A stretch of DNA of 64,000 nucleotides, taken from contig NZ_KB823014.1 of assembly GCF_000365025.1 (NCBI RefSeq), forward strand, positions 124,001 to 188,000. The letters run 5' to 3'. The stretch comes from Robiginitomaculum antarcticum DSM 21748 (lineage in GTDB: Bacteria > Pseudomonadota > Alphaproteobacteria > Caulobacterales > Maricaulaceae). The translations under genes and the position numbers were made by a program. Every line of letters begins with the position of its first letter. Position 1 is the stretch's first letter. Below are positions 42,656 to 51,346 of this stretch, piece by piece. Below the pieces are notes generated by a model. That model had not been told where the DNA came from. It saw nothing but the letters and a program-made list of their open reading frames with translations, and searched no databases.

Positions 42656-44593
42656 TCACGCATTATTTAGTTTCTGGTCCCGAGCCGGGTTTGCGTTTAC
42701 CAGCATGTCAATGGCCATGGCCAAATTAGCTGCTTCCTCGCCGTTAAACGTCCGGTCACCGGCGAAATGCAGGCCGACCAGTTGGCCATCCATATCCAAT
42801 ATGGGCGCGCCGGAGCTGCCTCCCAGTGTTGAAGCATTGTGGCAAATCGCCATAAGTTTTTTTGAAGGATTAATCCGGGGTTCCACAGAAACCTCAACCC
42901 CGTAGGGCGTGTCCGTATCTGTCGAATGGCGGAAGATGCGACCTTGGCTTATGCGTTTGACAGCAAACACCGGGTCATCCTCTACAACCGACAAAATAAG
43001 GGCATTTACCTCAAACGGACAGGGGTAGGAAATCGACACAACTTCTCGCGTGTTTAGCTCGTCTGTGGGTATAGAGACGCGCTCAATGGGCGTGCGATCT
43101 GTCACACTTCGCGAGAGGGTAAATATGGCCACGTCCAAGTTTGAAATGATTAGGGGCGGATCCCCGTTAAACGGTACATAATCGGACGCGTCCCGGTCAC
43201 GTTCGGCGATAAATTCAATGCCGCCGCAATCGGGCCCCGTCAGATATTGTTTATAAAACTCGTAGACATGCTGGTTGGTCATGATGTGGCTGGGTGTAAT
43301 GAGAAAGCCTGTGCCAAACGAGACATCATCATTGGTGGGAATGCCTTCCTGCCGGCCCCCTATGCGCCCTGTGGCCAAGTAGGCCGGCTTGAGCACCGCA
43401 TATTGCCCCGTCAGAGTTTGCAGTCCCGAAGGCACCATCTGCCCCATGGGTGCGAGCGGCGCCGGGCCAGGTGCGACGGCCCCAGCCAATAGAGGGCTGT
43501 CTGCGAAAACAACACCGGCCTCGGGCGGGCGCTCGGGTTTGGGCAGGGCTTGTCCAGCTGGGACAATGGGTGGAATCCACCAGCTTTTCTGTGTCAATAC
43601 AGCGGATGAGACTGTTTCGGGATTTACTGGCTTGCCAAGAATAATTTTCCTGAGAAAAATGAAAAGCAAGGGCACGGCCAACAACAGAGTTCCAATAAAA
43701 TATAACCATTTATATGGGTCATCCACTGTTGGATCATCCACGTTAGAGATTTTAGATGAAGGAACACCCGTTACATTATAAGTTATGTTGACCTGCCTAT
43801 TCCCTCCGCGCCCATCGGACACTGTGAAAGTGATAAGATAATTACCGTTTTTAGGAAAAGTGATATTGAAATTACCATCGCGCCCATATCCAAAGGGAAT
43901 TTGCGGGGTTGACTTTACGTTGATTACCGAGAGGCGATCCCGATCTGGGTCGGAAGCATAATTCAGAAAGTTCCCGTCGGTGCGATCAGTCAAGATCATC
44001 AGGTTTTGATTATATCCAACTGGTGGTCGATTGCTAAGGACGGGAGGTGGTGAAGCCGTGCCGATGAAAGTAACTTCTCTGATACCGAGTTCACCCCCCG
44101 GGGGATCAAGGAGCCACAATCGCACACGATCAATATTTTTTGGTTTATTGATGTCAAAATTAGTTGACTGGCTGTTCTGATTGTTTGGGTCAATATTAAG
44201 AGGTCCACTCGGATAATCATATATGTTTACGCCCCGGTTATCAAAAAATTCAAATCTAATGGACCGAAACCCAGCTATTGGACCATCTAGACCGTTCCAG
44301 ATTTTCGCCGCTCGAATGTCAAAAGAATTGTTGAATCTAAAATCCACATAGCCAGAATTCCCGTTGACAGCTTGCGAGCTAGACACGGCAAAACCAGCCG
44401 GATAGGGCGTGATTTCAATCCCATCACTTATCTGAGAAACCTCAAAGTTACCTAAGGGTTTTAGATTGGTAGATACCGTAATTTCGGAAGGGTTGATATC
44501 TTGGGCACTGGCTATACTTGCGACAACCAGACATGTTAATAATGTGATAAAGAACCTACACCATCGGCAATTTTCAACAATTCCTCGATACAT
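42656..44593 (-). CDS. membrane-anchored trypsin-like serine protease with extracytoplasmic sensor region
   Basis: 645 aa. Signal sequence about 13-30 (FFITLLTCLVVASIASA). Residues 40-180 resemble a discoidin-like sandwich (FEFFDNRGVNIYDY, RVRLWLLDPPGG) and about 190-275 a cadherin/PKD-type Ig-like module (YASDPDRDRL, TFTVSDGRGGNRQV). One membrane helix at 296-316 is followed by RKIILGK, so the C-terminus should be cytoplasmic. A Pro-rich linker (340-385) leads to a trypsin-fold domain with H442 (TNQHV), D487 (NLDVAIF) and S594 (GGSSGAPIL). Active triad inside the cell and sensor outside is an unusual layout. Confidence 0.75.
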   Translation of the reverse strand: MYRGIVENCRWCRFFITLLTCLVVASIASAQDINPSEITVSTNLKPLGNFEVSQISDGIEITPYPAGFAVSSSQAVNGNSGYVDFRFNNSFDIRAAKIWNGLDGPIAGFRSIRFEFFDNRGVNIYDYPSGPLNIDPNNQNSQSTNFDINKPKNIDRVRLWLLDPPGGELGIREVTFIGTASPPPVLSNRPPVGYNQNLMILTDRTDGNFLNYASDPDRDRLSVINVKSTPQIPFGYGRDGNFNITFPKNGNYLITFTVSDGRGGNRQVNITYNVTGVPSSKISNVDDPTVDDPYKWLYFIGTLLLAVPLLFIFLRKIILGKPVNPETVSSAVLTQKSWWIPPIVPAGQALPKPERPPEAGVVFADSPLLAGAVAPGPAPLAPMGQMVPSGLQTLTGQYAVLKPAYLATGRIGGRQEGIPTNDDVSFGTGFLITPSHIMTNQHVYEFYKQYLTGPDCGGIEFIAERDRDASDYVPFNGDPPLIISNLDVAIFTLSRSVTDRTPIERVSIPTDELNTREVVSISYPCPFEVNALILSVVEDDPVFAVKRISQGRIFRHSTDTDTPYGVEVSVEPRINPSKKLMAICHNASTLGGSSGAPILDMDGQLVGLHFAGDRTFNGEEAANLAMAIDMLVNANPARDQKLNNA

Positions 44594-44731
44594 GAGTTCC
44601 TCCTTTTCCTGTTAACGCATACATCTAAAATTGTAAAGCAAGACTGTGATCTCGATCACGGTGAAAAAGCGTCAACCCTGAAACAAGAAGCTCAACTTGA
44701 TAGACCTTTGGAATAAGTATAACTTGATATA

Positions 44732-46264
44732 ATGACAAATCATTCGCAATCAGATTATCTCAGTGATTACGACAGGGCGATCACTGAACTTAAATCTGAT
44801 CCTAATAATCTAGAATTTAGGCATCAAGCCGTTCTTGCGCTGGCTCGGGCTGGATCACTTGATTTTGCCGTCACTGAATTTAAACGGTACGGCTTGGACA
44901 GGATTCGTCATCATGAAGACATAATGGCTTTGGGCGGGCGCCTCTCTAAAGATCTCTATTTGGAAAGCACCGGTAAAACCGCTTTAGAACATGCGCGTGA
45001 TTCCGCGGATAAGTATGAGGCGGCTTTTAAAGACACCAAAGGATATTACTCTGGTATAAACGCCGCGACGATGGCCTTGATGGCTGACATGCCCTGCGAC
45101 ATGGTAATGTCACGGGTTCAACATGTTTTAGATATTTTGCCGTCAACGGAAGATCTGTCGCCAACAGACCATTATTTTATCGAAGCCACCCGGGCCGAAT
45201 GTTTTTTGCTGCGGCGTGAGAATGTAAAGGCCGAGGCATGTCTACGATCGGCCGTCGCCTTTGATCCGTTAAACTATCCCGCCCACGCCTCAACGCTAAA
45301 ACAGTTTCGCCTGATTTTGAACCAACAAAAGGAGAGCCAATCCTGGCTTGAGGGCTTCTCGCCTCCTCGACCGGTTCATTTTGCGGGCCATATATGGGCG
45401 ACCCCGTCTTCTGCTCCTAATCCCGAGCTCACACATGAAGACGTTGATGCTTTAATGATATCGATATCTGACAAAATACAGCGGCATGATATTGGTTTTG
45501 GTTACGGTGCGCTGGCAGCGGGCGCGGATATTTTGATCGCCGAGATCCTGTTAAGAGAGGGGGCCGAGCTAAATGTCATTCTACCTTGTGATACAGATAG
45601 CTTTATTGAGCATTCGGTTCGCCCGTTCGGAGAGGCGTGGGTCTCCCGGTTTAAGTCCTGCCTGGACAAGGCGCAGTCTCTGACATCGCTGACAGGCCCA
45701 ACTCACAAATTGAGCGGGGATCTAAACATTATGGCGGCCCGAATAGCCATGGGGCAGGCTATATTAAGAGGCCACCATTTTGATGTTAGTGCTGCACAAG
45801 TTCTGATTTGGGACAACCTACGAAAGGGATCATATACCTCTCATCATGCTGCAGATTGGCAAGAGACCGGCCTGAAACAGGTCATTATCCCCATGGTCGA
45901 AGTCGGGAAAATTTCTTCGCCTGCTTTGCTACGATCAGACAGTATTGCTGTGAAACTCGCACGCTCCGACACGGAAGATATTGTGCTCTTCAAGACGCCC
46001 ATGCAGGCCGTTGAAGCGGCGATACATATGATGTCCGATGCCCAAAATTTGCGACTTGGACTGCATTTTGACATGCAAGATTCAGATGCCGAGCTACAGG
46101 CGCTTATTGCACGGAACCTGCATCATAGCATTATGATGCCCGAAGCTTTTGCCAGTTGTGTTGCTCTGTCACAGGATGACCGATTTGCTGTGAAATATGC
46201 TGGACGTGTGAAAGACAAGGCAGGCCGGCTCATCCGCAGTTACATATTACAGGTTATGGCCTAG
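44732..46264 (+). CDS. TPR/TRAFs-binding-like protein with SLOG-like and degenerate cyclase-like domains
   Basis: 510 aa. Residues 10-205 are helical repeats (EACLRSAVAFDPLNYPAHA), like the TRAFs-binding/TPR region of signalling proteins. Residues 212-365 look like a Rossmann SLOG-type nucleotide-sensing domain: PVHFAGHIWATP, then FGYGALAAGADILIAEILL and ELNVILP. Residues 400-510 match the second half of a class III nucleotide cyclase in outline (IVLFKTPMQAVEAAIHM, LRLGLHFDMQ, ARNLHHSIMMPEAFA) but lack the metal-binding Asp pair, so the domain is probably inactive and may bind a ligand. A Crp-type regulator is encoded convergently 11 bp away. Function inferred as a nucleotide-signal sensor. 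Confidence 0.55.
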   Translation: MTNHSQSDYLSDYDRAITELKSDPNNLEFRHQAVLALARAGSLDFAVTEFKRYGLDRIRHHEDIMALGGRLSKDLYLESTGKTALEHARDSADKYEAAFKDTKGYYSGINAATMALMADMPCDMVMSRVQHVLDILPSTEDLSPTDHYFIEATRAECFLLRRENVKAEACLRSAVAFDPLNYPAHASTLKQFRLILNQQKESQSWLEGFSPPRPVHFAGHIWATPSSAPNPELTHEDVDALMISISDKIQRHDIGFGYGALAAGADILIAEILLREGAELNVILPCDTDSFIEHSVRPFGEAWVSRFKSCLDKAQSLTSLTGPTHKLSGDLNIMAARIAMGQAILRGHHFDVSAAQVLIWDNLRKGSYTSHHAADWQETGLKQVIIPMVEVGKISSPALLRSDSIAVKLARSDTEDIVLFKTPMQAVEAAIHMMSDAQNLRLGLHFDMQDSDAELQALIARNLHHSIMMPEAFASCVALSQDDRFAVKYAGRVKDKAGRLIRSYILQVMA

Positions 46265-46275
46265 GCCAAACTGGG

Positions 46276-46920
46276 TTAGGCGAATACAGCGCGCAAGCGT
46301 TCGGGATTTTGCACAATCAGGGCTCCGGGTACACGCGATACTAAGCCCATTTTTTGAAGTTCATTCACCGTTCTTGATACCGTTTCCCGTGTGGAGTTAA
46401 CGCGACGGGCCAGCTCGACAAATATGGGGTTTGGTCGAATAATCTGCTTGTCAGGGTCAATACCTATGGGCGAGGCCAGCCTAATGAGTTCGGCACAGAC
46501 ACGGCCTTTCACAGATAACGTATGGGCGCTAACCAAATCCGACATGGTCAAACCCAAACGATGGGCCAGATCTTTCGCAACAGCATGCGAAAGTCCGGCG
46601 TGTGAGGCTAAGCAATCTCTCATTGTGTCAACCGGCATTAGGCGCAATTCCAAGTCTGTTTCAACATGCAGCTCGAAATCCAAAAACTCTTCCGCCAAAA
46701 AAGATACCATGCCGATGAAGTGGCCTTGAGTATATTCTCCTATCCAGGTTTCATCTCCGTTTGCAGAGTAGGAGACAGCACTGGCCCTCCCGGACATGAC
46801 GATACCCACGTTCTGAGGTGCCTGTCCCTGGAATCGGATGATATCTCCCGTTTGATAGCTTTTCCTTACAGAGCGTTCTTCCAGAATGCTGTACCAATCA
46901 TGTTCACCGAGGTCGATCAT
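46276..46920 (-). CDS. Crp/Fnr-family transcriptional regulator
   Basis: A 214-aa protein with an N-terminal cNMP-binding beta-roll (GDIIRFQGQAPQNVGIVMSGRAS) and a C-terminal winged helix whose recognition helix NSTRETVSRTVNELQKMGLV carries the R-E-xx-SR pattern of Crp. No FNR-type cysteine cluster. Located inside the island and convergent with the SLOG/cyclase-like gene, it is a likely island regulator; the ligand is unknown. Confidence 0.85.
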   Translation of the reverse strand: MIDLGEHDWYSILEERSVRKSYQTGDIIRFQGQAPQNVGIVMSGRASAVSYSANGDETWIGEYTQGHFIGMVSFLAEEFLDFELHVETDLELRLMPVDTMRDCLASHAGLSHAVAKDLAHRLGLTMSDLVSAHTLSVKGRVCAELIRLASPIGIDPDKQIIRPNPIFVELARRVNSTRETVSRTVNELQKMGLVSRVPGALIVQNPERLRAVFA

Positions 46921-47251
46921 ACTAAATTTATAACATGTCTGAAAAGCAGATAAACTCTTATTTTGCAGGACAGCAATCTTATGTGCCTAGGAAATACGAA
47001 ACTCAAACCCGTCTTCAAAAATCTGTAAAGGAACTGATGACGAAATTCCTGCTGATACAGAATTTGGCTTTGAAATATCTGGTGGAGCGGCAAACACATT
47101 AAAGTGCAATAGCTGCAAAATTGCTGACAGTAGATTCGCTCTCCATGACATAATTAAAATAATCAATGTCATAATTGTCCATTGTGTCAGCAACCATATG
47201 GGTTTTGCACTCACTTTTGTACACGCTTTTTAGAAACGGGAATTCATAATA
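46921..47251. other. intergenic gap inside island
   Basis: AT-rich, divergent promoters for the Crp gene and the 973-aa gene. Carries the second copy of the 16-bp repeat at 47209-47224. No gene recognised. Confidence 0.45.
47209..47224 (+). repeat. 16-bp direct repeat, copy 2
   Basis: ACTCACTTTTGTACAC, identical to 40009-40024; here it lies 28 bp before the annotated start of the 973-aa gene. Confidence 0.7.
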
Positions 47252-50173
47252 GTGCTAAAATCTAACGCCGTGATCTCCGTCACAGACGGCCCGGTATTTT
47301 TGCCCAATCTTCAATCAAATTCAGAATTGGAGAATGTGATGCCAGAATTAATGAGAACCTTTGTCAGCCGGGCACCCCAAAAAACATCGCCTGAAAAGCA
47401 CGCAAATACGATGTACGCTACTCACGCGAAAAATCTGCGTTCAAAATTTTACAACGACCTATCCAAACTTTGTGAGACCTCAGCATCGGATGAAATTCTA
47501 AACGAAGCCGCAGCTTATCTTAAAAACGATAATGCCGTCAGCATAATTGAAGATTTACCTGAAATTTTACAAGCGCCCCTAAAGGCGATGGAACATAAAA
47601 ACTACGAATTCGTCTATTCTGATGTATCAGAACTTATTAATGGCCGCAAAAGAGGAGCCTTGTTTGGTGACGATTTTGAACAAGGTCATATTTGCCCTAC
47701 TTCACCTTATTTTGAGGCACGAACACGTTTAGAAGATACGCTTTTGATGCGCTCCCTGGTTCCTGCTGAAAAACCAGAGATAAACCTACAAAGAGCGCTA
47801 AAAGGTATTTTATATTTGGAAAAAGCTTACAAAGCTGGGCGTGCGCGTAAAGATATCAATATTCGTAAGCACTTTGAAAAACCAATTCTTCTGGATTCCT
47901 GTCTTTTGTCGCATGACCCCTGTAAAGAAAGACCGCAAGATGGGGGGCATTCATTACCTGTCAATGAGCACAAACCTTGTGACTGCGCGGACAATGGAGA
48001 ATGTCCTGATGAATGCTGTGAATGCGAATGTGACAATAAATGCGTCGAGCAAGATCCGTGTTGTACTAAACTTGTTCCGCATATTGGCGAGCTTTTTATT
48101 ATTCGCGATGACGTTTATTGTTACGAAGCCAAGGAAATTGCGAAGATTGTGTCGGTAATGGAGTCTGAGTATCGAGAAGTCACTCATCGCAGATTAAAGC
48201 GAGAAGAATTATATTCAGAAACACAGACCGAAATTTCAACTCAGGAAGAAACCACACATCAGGTTGAAAAGGCAACAACACTACGTGACGAAATGGACAA
48301 GGCGATTGACAGGGATCTAAGCCTAAACACAAGCTCCAGCTTCACGTATGGAGGAGATAAAATTCCTTACTCAGCGACGGCCAGTGTGGACGTCAGTAGT
48401 AATACCTCGCGGCGAGATGCCCAGCGAATTGCAAAGGAAACAAGCACACGGATATTGGATCGGGCCGTGAAACAAGTGAATAAAAAAATGAAGTCACTGA
48501 CATCACGGCGATTAACGCATGAAATTGAAGAGACAAATGTGCATAAGTTCGGTGCCCCAGATGGGGCCCTTAAGGACATGTCCAGGACTTTTCACGAAGT
48601 TGTTGAAAAGCGTGAAGCGCAAATGTACAGCGCCGGGATTAAGGGAATGTTGCAAATCAATTTTCCAGAACCAAGTGCGCACTTCTTCGAGCTATTGCAA
48701 ATTGATTTTGATTTAGAGGCCCCCGAAATACCGTCAAGCAAACCCTTTAACTGTAGTGAATTCACGGTTGAAAATTATCAAGAGATAGCTGGCGAGTACG
48801 GTGCGAGTGCTACCTCGCCACCTGAGATGGGGCCCGTAAAATACCTAACCTATCGTGGAAAAAAGGGCGATTCAATTCAAGTAACAGTTCCGGATGGTTA
48901 CACTGCTACGAAAATGGATCGTGTGGCGAGTTATCTTTATCGCCCAAATGGACTTCGTAAAGGGCATGTTGCGTTTTCATTAGACGGTGACAATGTAGCT
49001 GAGTGGAAGGGTAAGAACACATCCGACAGAAATTCCACTTCCATATCTGTACGGGGTCAAGCAACGGCGACTATTACAGGCACAAATTACAATAATAATT
49101 CATGGATTGAAGTTCGTCTAACTCTAACCCCAGATCCTGTCGATTTAAAAGGGTGGAAAGAAGACCTATGTGAACAAATCAAAGAGGCCATCAAGAAAAA
49201 AGAAGATGCTTATGTGCGTGATGTTGACATTTATGAGGAGGCCAAAGCCCAACATAAAATCAAACAGACGAAATTGGTTGATGAACGCATAAATAAAAGT
49301 AATTTTGCCTTGTCCGAAGTGATCAAGGAAAACATTGCGCATCACGCCAAAACCGTCATTGCCTGTAATTTCTTTGATATAGACAATGGTATGCGAAATC
49401 GTGTGCAGCCGTGCGGCCTCCCGCAGATGAATTTCAAGCAAACCAAGAAGTATGCCCGCGTAGTAGATCTTTTGGAGCGATGCTTTGACTGGCAGTTCAT
49501 GTCTTATATGCTTTATGGCCAGTCTCATGCTCAAAAGTGCAAATGGAAAGAACTAGCCCAACGAACCCAATCTAAGAACACCCACTTTCAAAAGTTTTTA
49601 AACGCTGGGTTTGGCACGGCAATTATTCCAATCAAAGAAGGTGCTGAATTTAAGGTCAACTACTTCTTGGCGACCGGGTTAATTTGGGATGATGAAGATC
49701 AACCCCCGATTCCTGGTAAAGCCTTTGCAGATTTCTTTCAGGAGCTGAAGGAAGCTAAAGGTAATTACTCTACGGATCGCGACGGGTTTGTTATTCATGA
49801 CACGAGCTACATGCCGACGCTCGATGCCAATCAGGTGGTTCTACAAGACAATGCCGATTATTATGATGATAGTGTTACCCCAGCCATATTTGATACAACA
49901 CTGGCAGAAGCAGATTTCAACCGTGAAATTTTTATAGACAAGAAAGTATACCGTATTTTAGCAATTGACGAAAACTCGAATGGGGATGTTGTGATTACAC
50001 TGGATAAGGGTATTCCGGTAGACTCTTATGACAATCCTTATCCATGGGCAACGGGGTTTGTATTTTCGGGTATAAATTGGATCTTCGACCAAGCCACACC
50101 ACATGCCTGGCTTCGCGAAAATATGCGGTGTTTGCCATGCACGTATCCCATTGAGTGTGAAGAGGTTGAGTAA
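47252..50173 (+). CDS. large Cys-rich uncharacterised protein
   Basis: 973 aa; the annotated start is GTG 47252, but ATG 47339 has GGAG six bases upstream and may be the true start. Residues 217-271 hold a dense Cys cluster (CDCADNGECPDECCECEC and flanks), possibly metal-binding. Then comes a conserved-looking block (HIGELFIIRDDVYCYEAKEI, SEYREVTHRRLKREEL), long charged helices (320-425) with a Ser/Thr-rich insert, EIEETNVHKFG, and a C-terminal segment with ERCFDWQFMSYMLYG and FLNAGFGTAIIPIKEGAEF. I recognise this block order from a broad family of very large uncharacterised bacterial proteins, but know no function. No signal peptide. Coupled to the next gene (TAATG). Confidence 0.65.
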   Translation: MLKSNAVISVTDGPVFLPNLQSNSELENVMPELMRTFVSRAPQKTSPEKHANTMYATHAKNLRSKFYNDLSKLCETSASDEILNEAAAYLKNDNAVSIIEDLPEILQAPLKAMEHKNYEFVYSDVSELINGRKRGALFGDDFEQGHICPTSPYFEARTRLEDTLLMRSLVPAEKPEINLQRALKGILYLEKAYKAGRARKDINIRKHFEKPILLDSCLLSHDPCKERPQDGGHSLPVNEHKPCDCADNGECPDECCECECDNKCVEQDPCCTKLVPHIGELFIIRDDVYCYEAKEIAKIVSVMESEYREVTHRRLKREELYSETQTEISTQEETTHQVEKATTLRDEMDKAIDRDLSLNTSSSFTYGGDKIPYSATASVDVSSNTSRRDAQRIAKETSTRILDRAVKQVNKKMKSLTSRRLTHEIEETNVHKFGAPDGALKDMSRTFHEVVEKREAQMYSAGIKGMLQINFPEPSAHFFELLQIDFDLEAPEIPSSKPFNCSEFTVENYQEIAGEYGASATSPPEMGPVKYLTYRGKKGDSIQVTVPDGYTATKMDRVASYLYRPNGLRKGHVAFSLDGDNVAEWKGKNTSDRNSTSISVRGQATATITGTNYNNNSWIEVRLTLTPDPVDLKGWKEDLCEQIKEAIKKKEDAYVRDVDIYEEAKAQHKIKQTKLVDERINKSNFALSEVIKENIAHHAKTVIACNFFDIDNGMRNRVQPCGLPQMNFKQTKKYARVVDLLERCFDWQFMSYMLYGQSHAQKCKWKELAQRTQSKNTHFQKFLNAGFGTAIIPIKEGAEFKVNYFLATGLIWDDEDQPPIPGKAFADFFQELKEAKGNYSTDRDGFVIHDTSYMPTLDANQVVLQDNADYYDDSVTPAIFDTTLAEADFNREIFIDKKVYRILAIDENSNGDVVITLDKGIPVDSYDNPYPWATGFVFSGINWIFDQATPHAWLRENMRCLPCTYPIECEEVE

Positions 50174-51087
50174 TGGGTGTTTTAGATGAAATCTACCCTG
50201 AGACCGAATTGCAAAATTTTGTCTCAGAACAACAGCAACAATTTAAACCATCAAAAAAATCAAAATTAAGAAGAAGATTTGAGAAGGAGTTAGTTCAATC
50301 CGTAATGGATCTTTGCGCAATGAATTTTGGGTCTTTTTGGGGAGAAAGGGATAAAGAGTTAGTCGATGACCCTAAAGATGCTTACGATAAAGATTATTGG
50401 GAGGTAACGCCGCAAATTGAATATTCGAATGGAAACCAAAATGTTGCGACATGGTATGGCTTGAGTTTGAAGGCCAATAAAAGGCATGATCCTGCTCTAG
50501 CAATTAATGCGATACTTCAAAAGAAGGACATATGGAAAATTGACTGCGCAATTTGGTCTCAATTATGTTTAATTCTCGCACAATTGCGTATGCTCGGAAA
50601 TAAAAAATTCAACAAAATTTACGGCAATAAACTATTCCTAATTCGGCAACATGGGGCCTCAGCGATTGAACGTGGTAGCATTTTTGACCACGGACAAAAA
50701 TTCAGTTTACAGGATATAAAAATAGAAGATGACATCTTCTATAGATTAAGACCCTCAGCAAAGATTCATGACACCTCTACAGTTTATACTACCAAGCAGA
50801 TTAAGGCATTTGCTAAAAATGGATACCGATTTACTTTTAGAAATTGGGACGCATCACCAGGAGAGGATTTCCAGTATGAAAACGCGCTTTGGTTAGGTAA
50901 AGATCAATATGCTGCATTTGGTTTTAAGGATGAAAATACATGCGTTTATACAGAAAGAGAGCTTAAAAATGCCCTTGCAAACATCACATATTCATCTGGT
51001 ATGTCAGGAGAGCAGGAAACACTAAATGCATATGCCGATAGAGTGGTTACTTTGGTACAAGTAGAATTTTTAAATGCGTCTTTATGA
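50173..51087 (+). CDS. Tgl-like (protein-glutamine gamma-glutamyltransferase fold) protein
   Basis: 304 aa, starting on the stop codon of the preceding gene. Segments align by eye to Bacillus Tgl transglutaminase: YWEVTP, a helix with the candidate nucleophile C125 (WKIDCAIWSQLCLILAQL), KKFNKIYGNKLFL, and ENALWLGKDQYAAFGF. In Tgl the last motif contains a catalytic His (FAHG); here the position is Phe, so activity may be lost or altered. No signal peptide. A crosslinking, toxin-like or purely structural role with the 973-aa partner is conjecture. Confidence 0.5.
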   Translation: MGVLDEIYPETELQNFVSEQQQQFKPSKKSKLRRRFEKELVQSVMDLCAMNFGSFWGERDKELVDDPKDAYDKDYWEVTPQIEYSNGNQNVATWYGLSLKANKRHDPALAINAILQKKDIWKIDCAIWSQLCLILAQLRMLGNKKFNKIYGNKLFLIRQHGASAIERGSIFDHGQKFSLQDIKIEDDIFYRLRPSAKIHDTSTVYTTKQIKAFAKNGYRFTFRNWDASPGEDFQYENALWLGKDQYAAFGFKDENTCVYTERELKNALANITYSSGMSGEQETLNAYADRVVTLVQVEFLNASL

Positions 51088-51241
51088 TATAAATCAAGGC
51101 CTGAAAGTTCATGGTGTAGACAATATATACATTTGTTCGAACGCAGTTCTTCCGAATGGAAGTGCAGTGAATCCGACACTTACTCTTATTGCTCTGACGG
51201 AACGTATATCAGAATATCTGACGACCGAAAAATGCTCATAG
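51074..51241 (+). pseudogene. C-terminal fragment of a GMC oxidoreductase
   Basis: A 55-codon frame reads GLKVHGVDNIYICSNAVLPN followed by GSAVNPTLTLIALTERISEY, the C-terminal signature of glucose-methanol-choline oxidoreductases (HGVDNLY...NPTLT). A stop codon immediately precedes it and the other ~450 residues are absent. It overlaps the Tgl-like gene's end by 14 bp in another frame. A relic of an earlier gene at the island's right end. Confidence 0.72.
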
Positions 51242-51272
51242 ATGAACTTCTTGGTGGCGGCTTATGCTGGCC

Positions 51273-51300
51273 AAAAAAGAGGGACGGAAATCCGTCCCTC
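51273..51300 (-). terminator. terminator downstream of tRNA-Leu
   Basis: On the minus strand: GAGGGACGGA and TCCGTCCCTC arms (10-bp stem) followed by TTTTTT. It lies about 47 bp past the tRNA 3' end, on the island side of the att repeat. Confidence 0.82.
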
Positions 51301-51346
51301 AACAAAAATTGCAAATCAGGTTAAATTTCCGCGAGGGCGTATATTT

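Noticed and set aside
40249-51087. prophage
   Set aside because: No capsid, terminase, tail, replication or lysis genes were seen between the att repeats.
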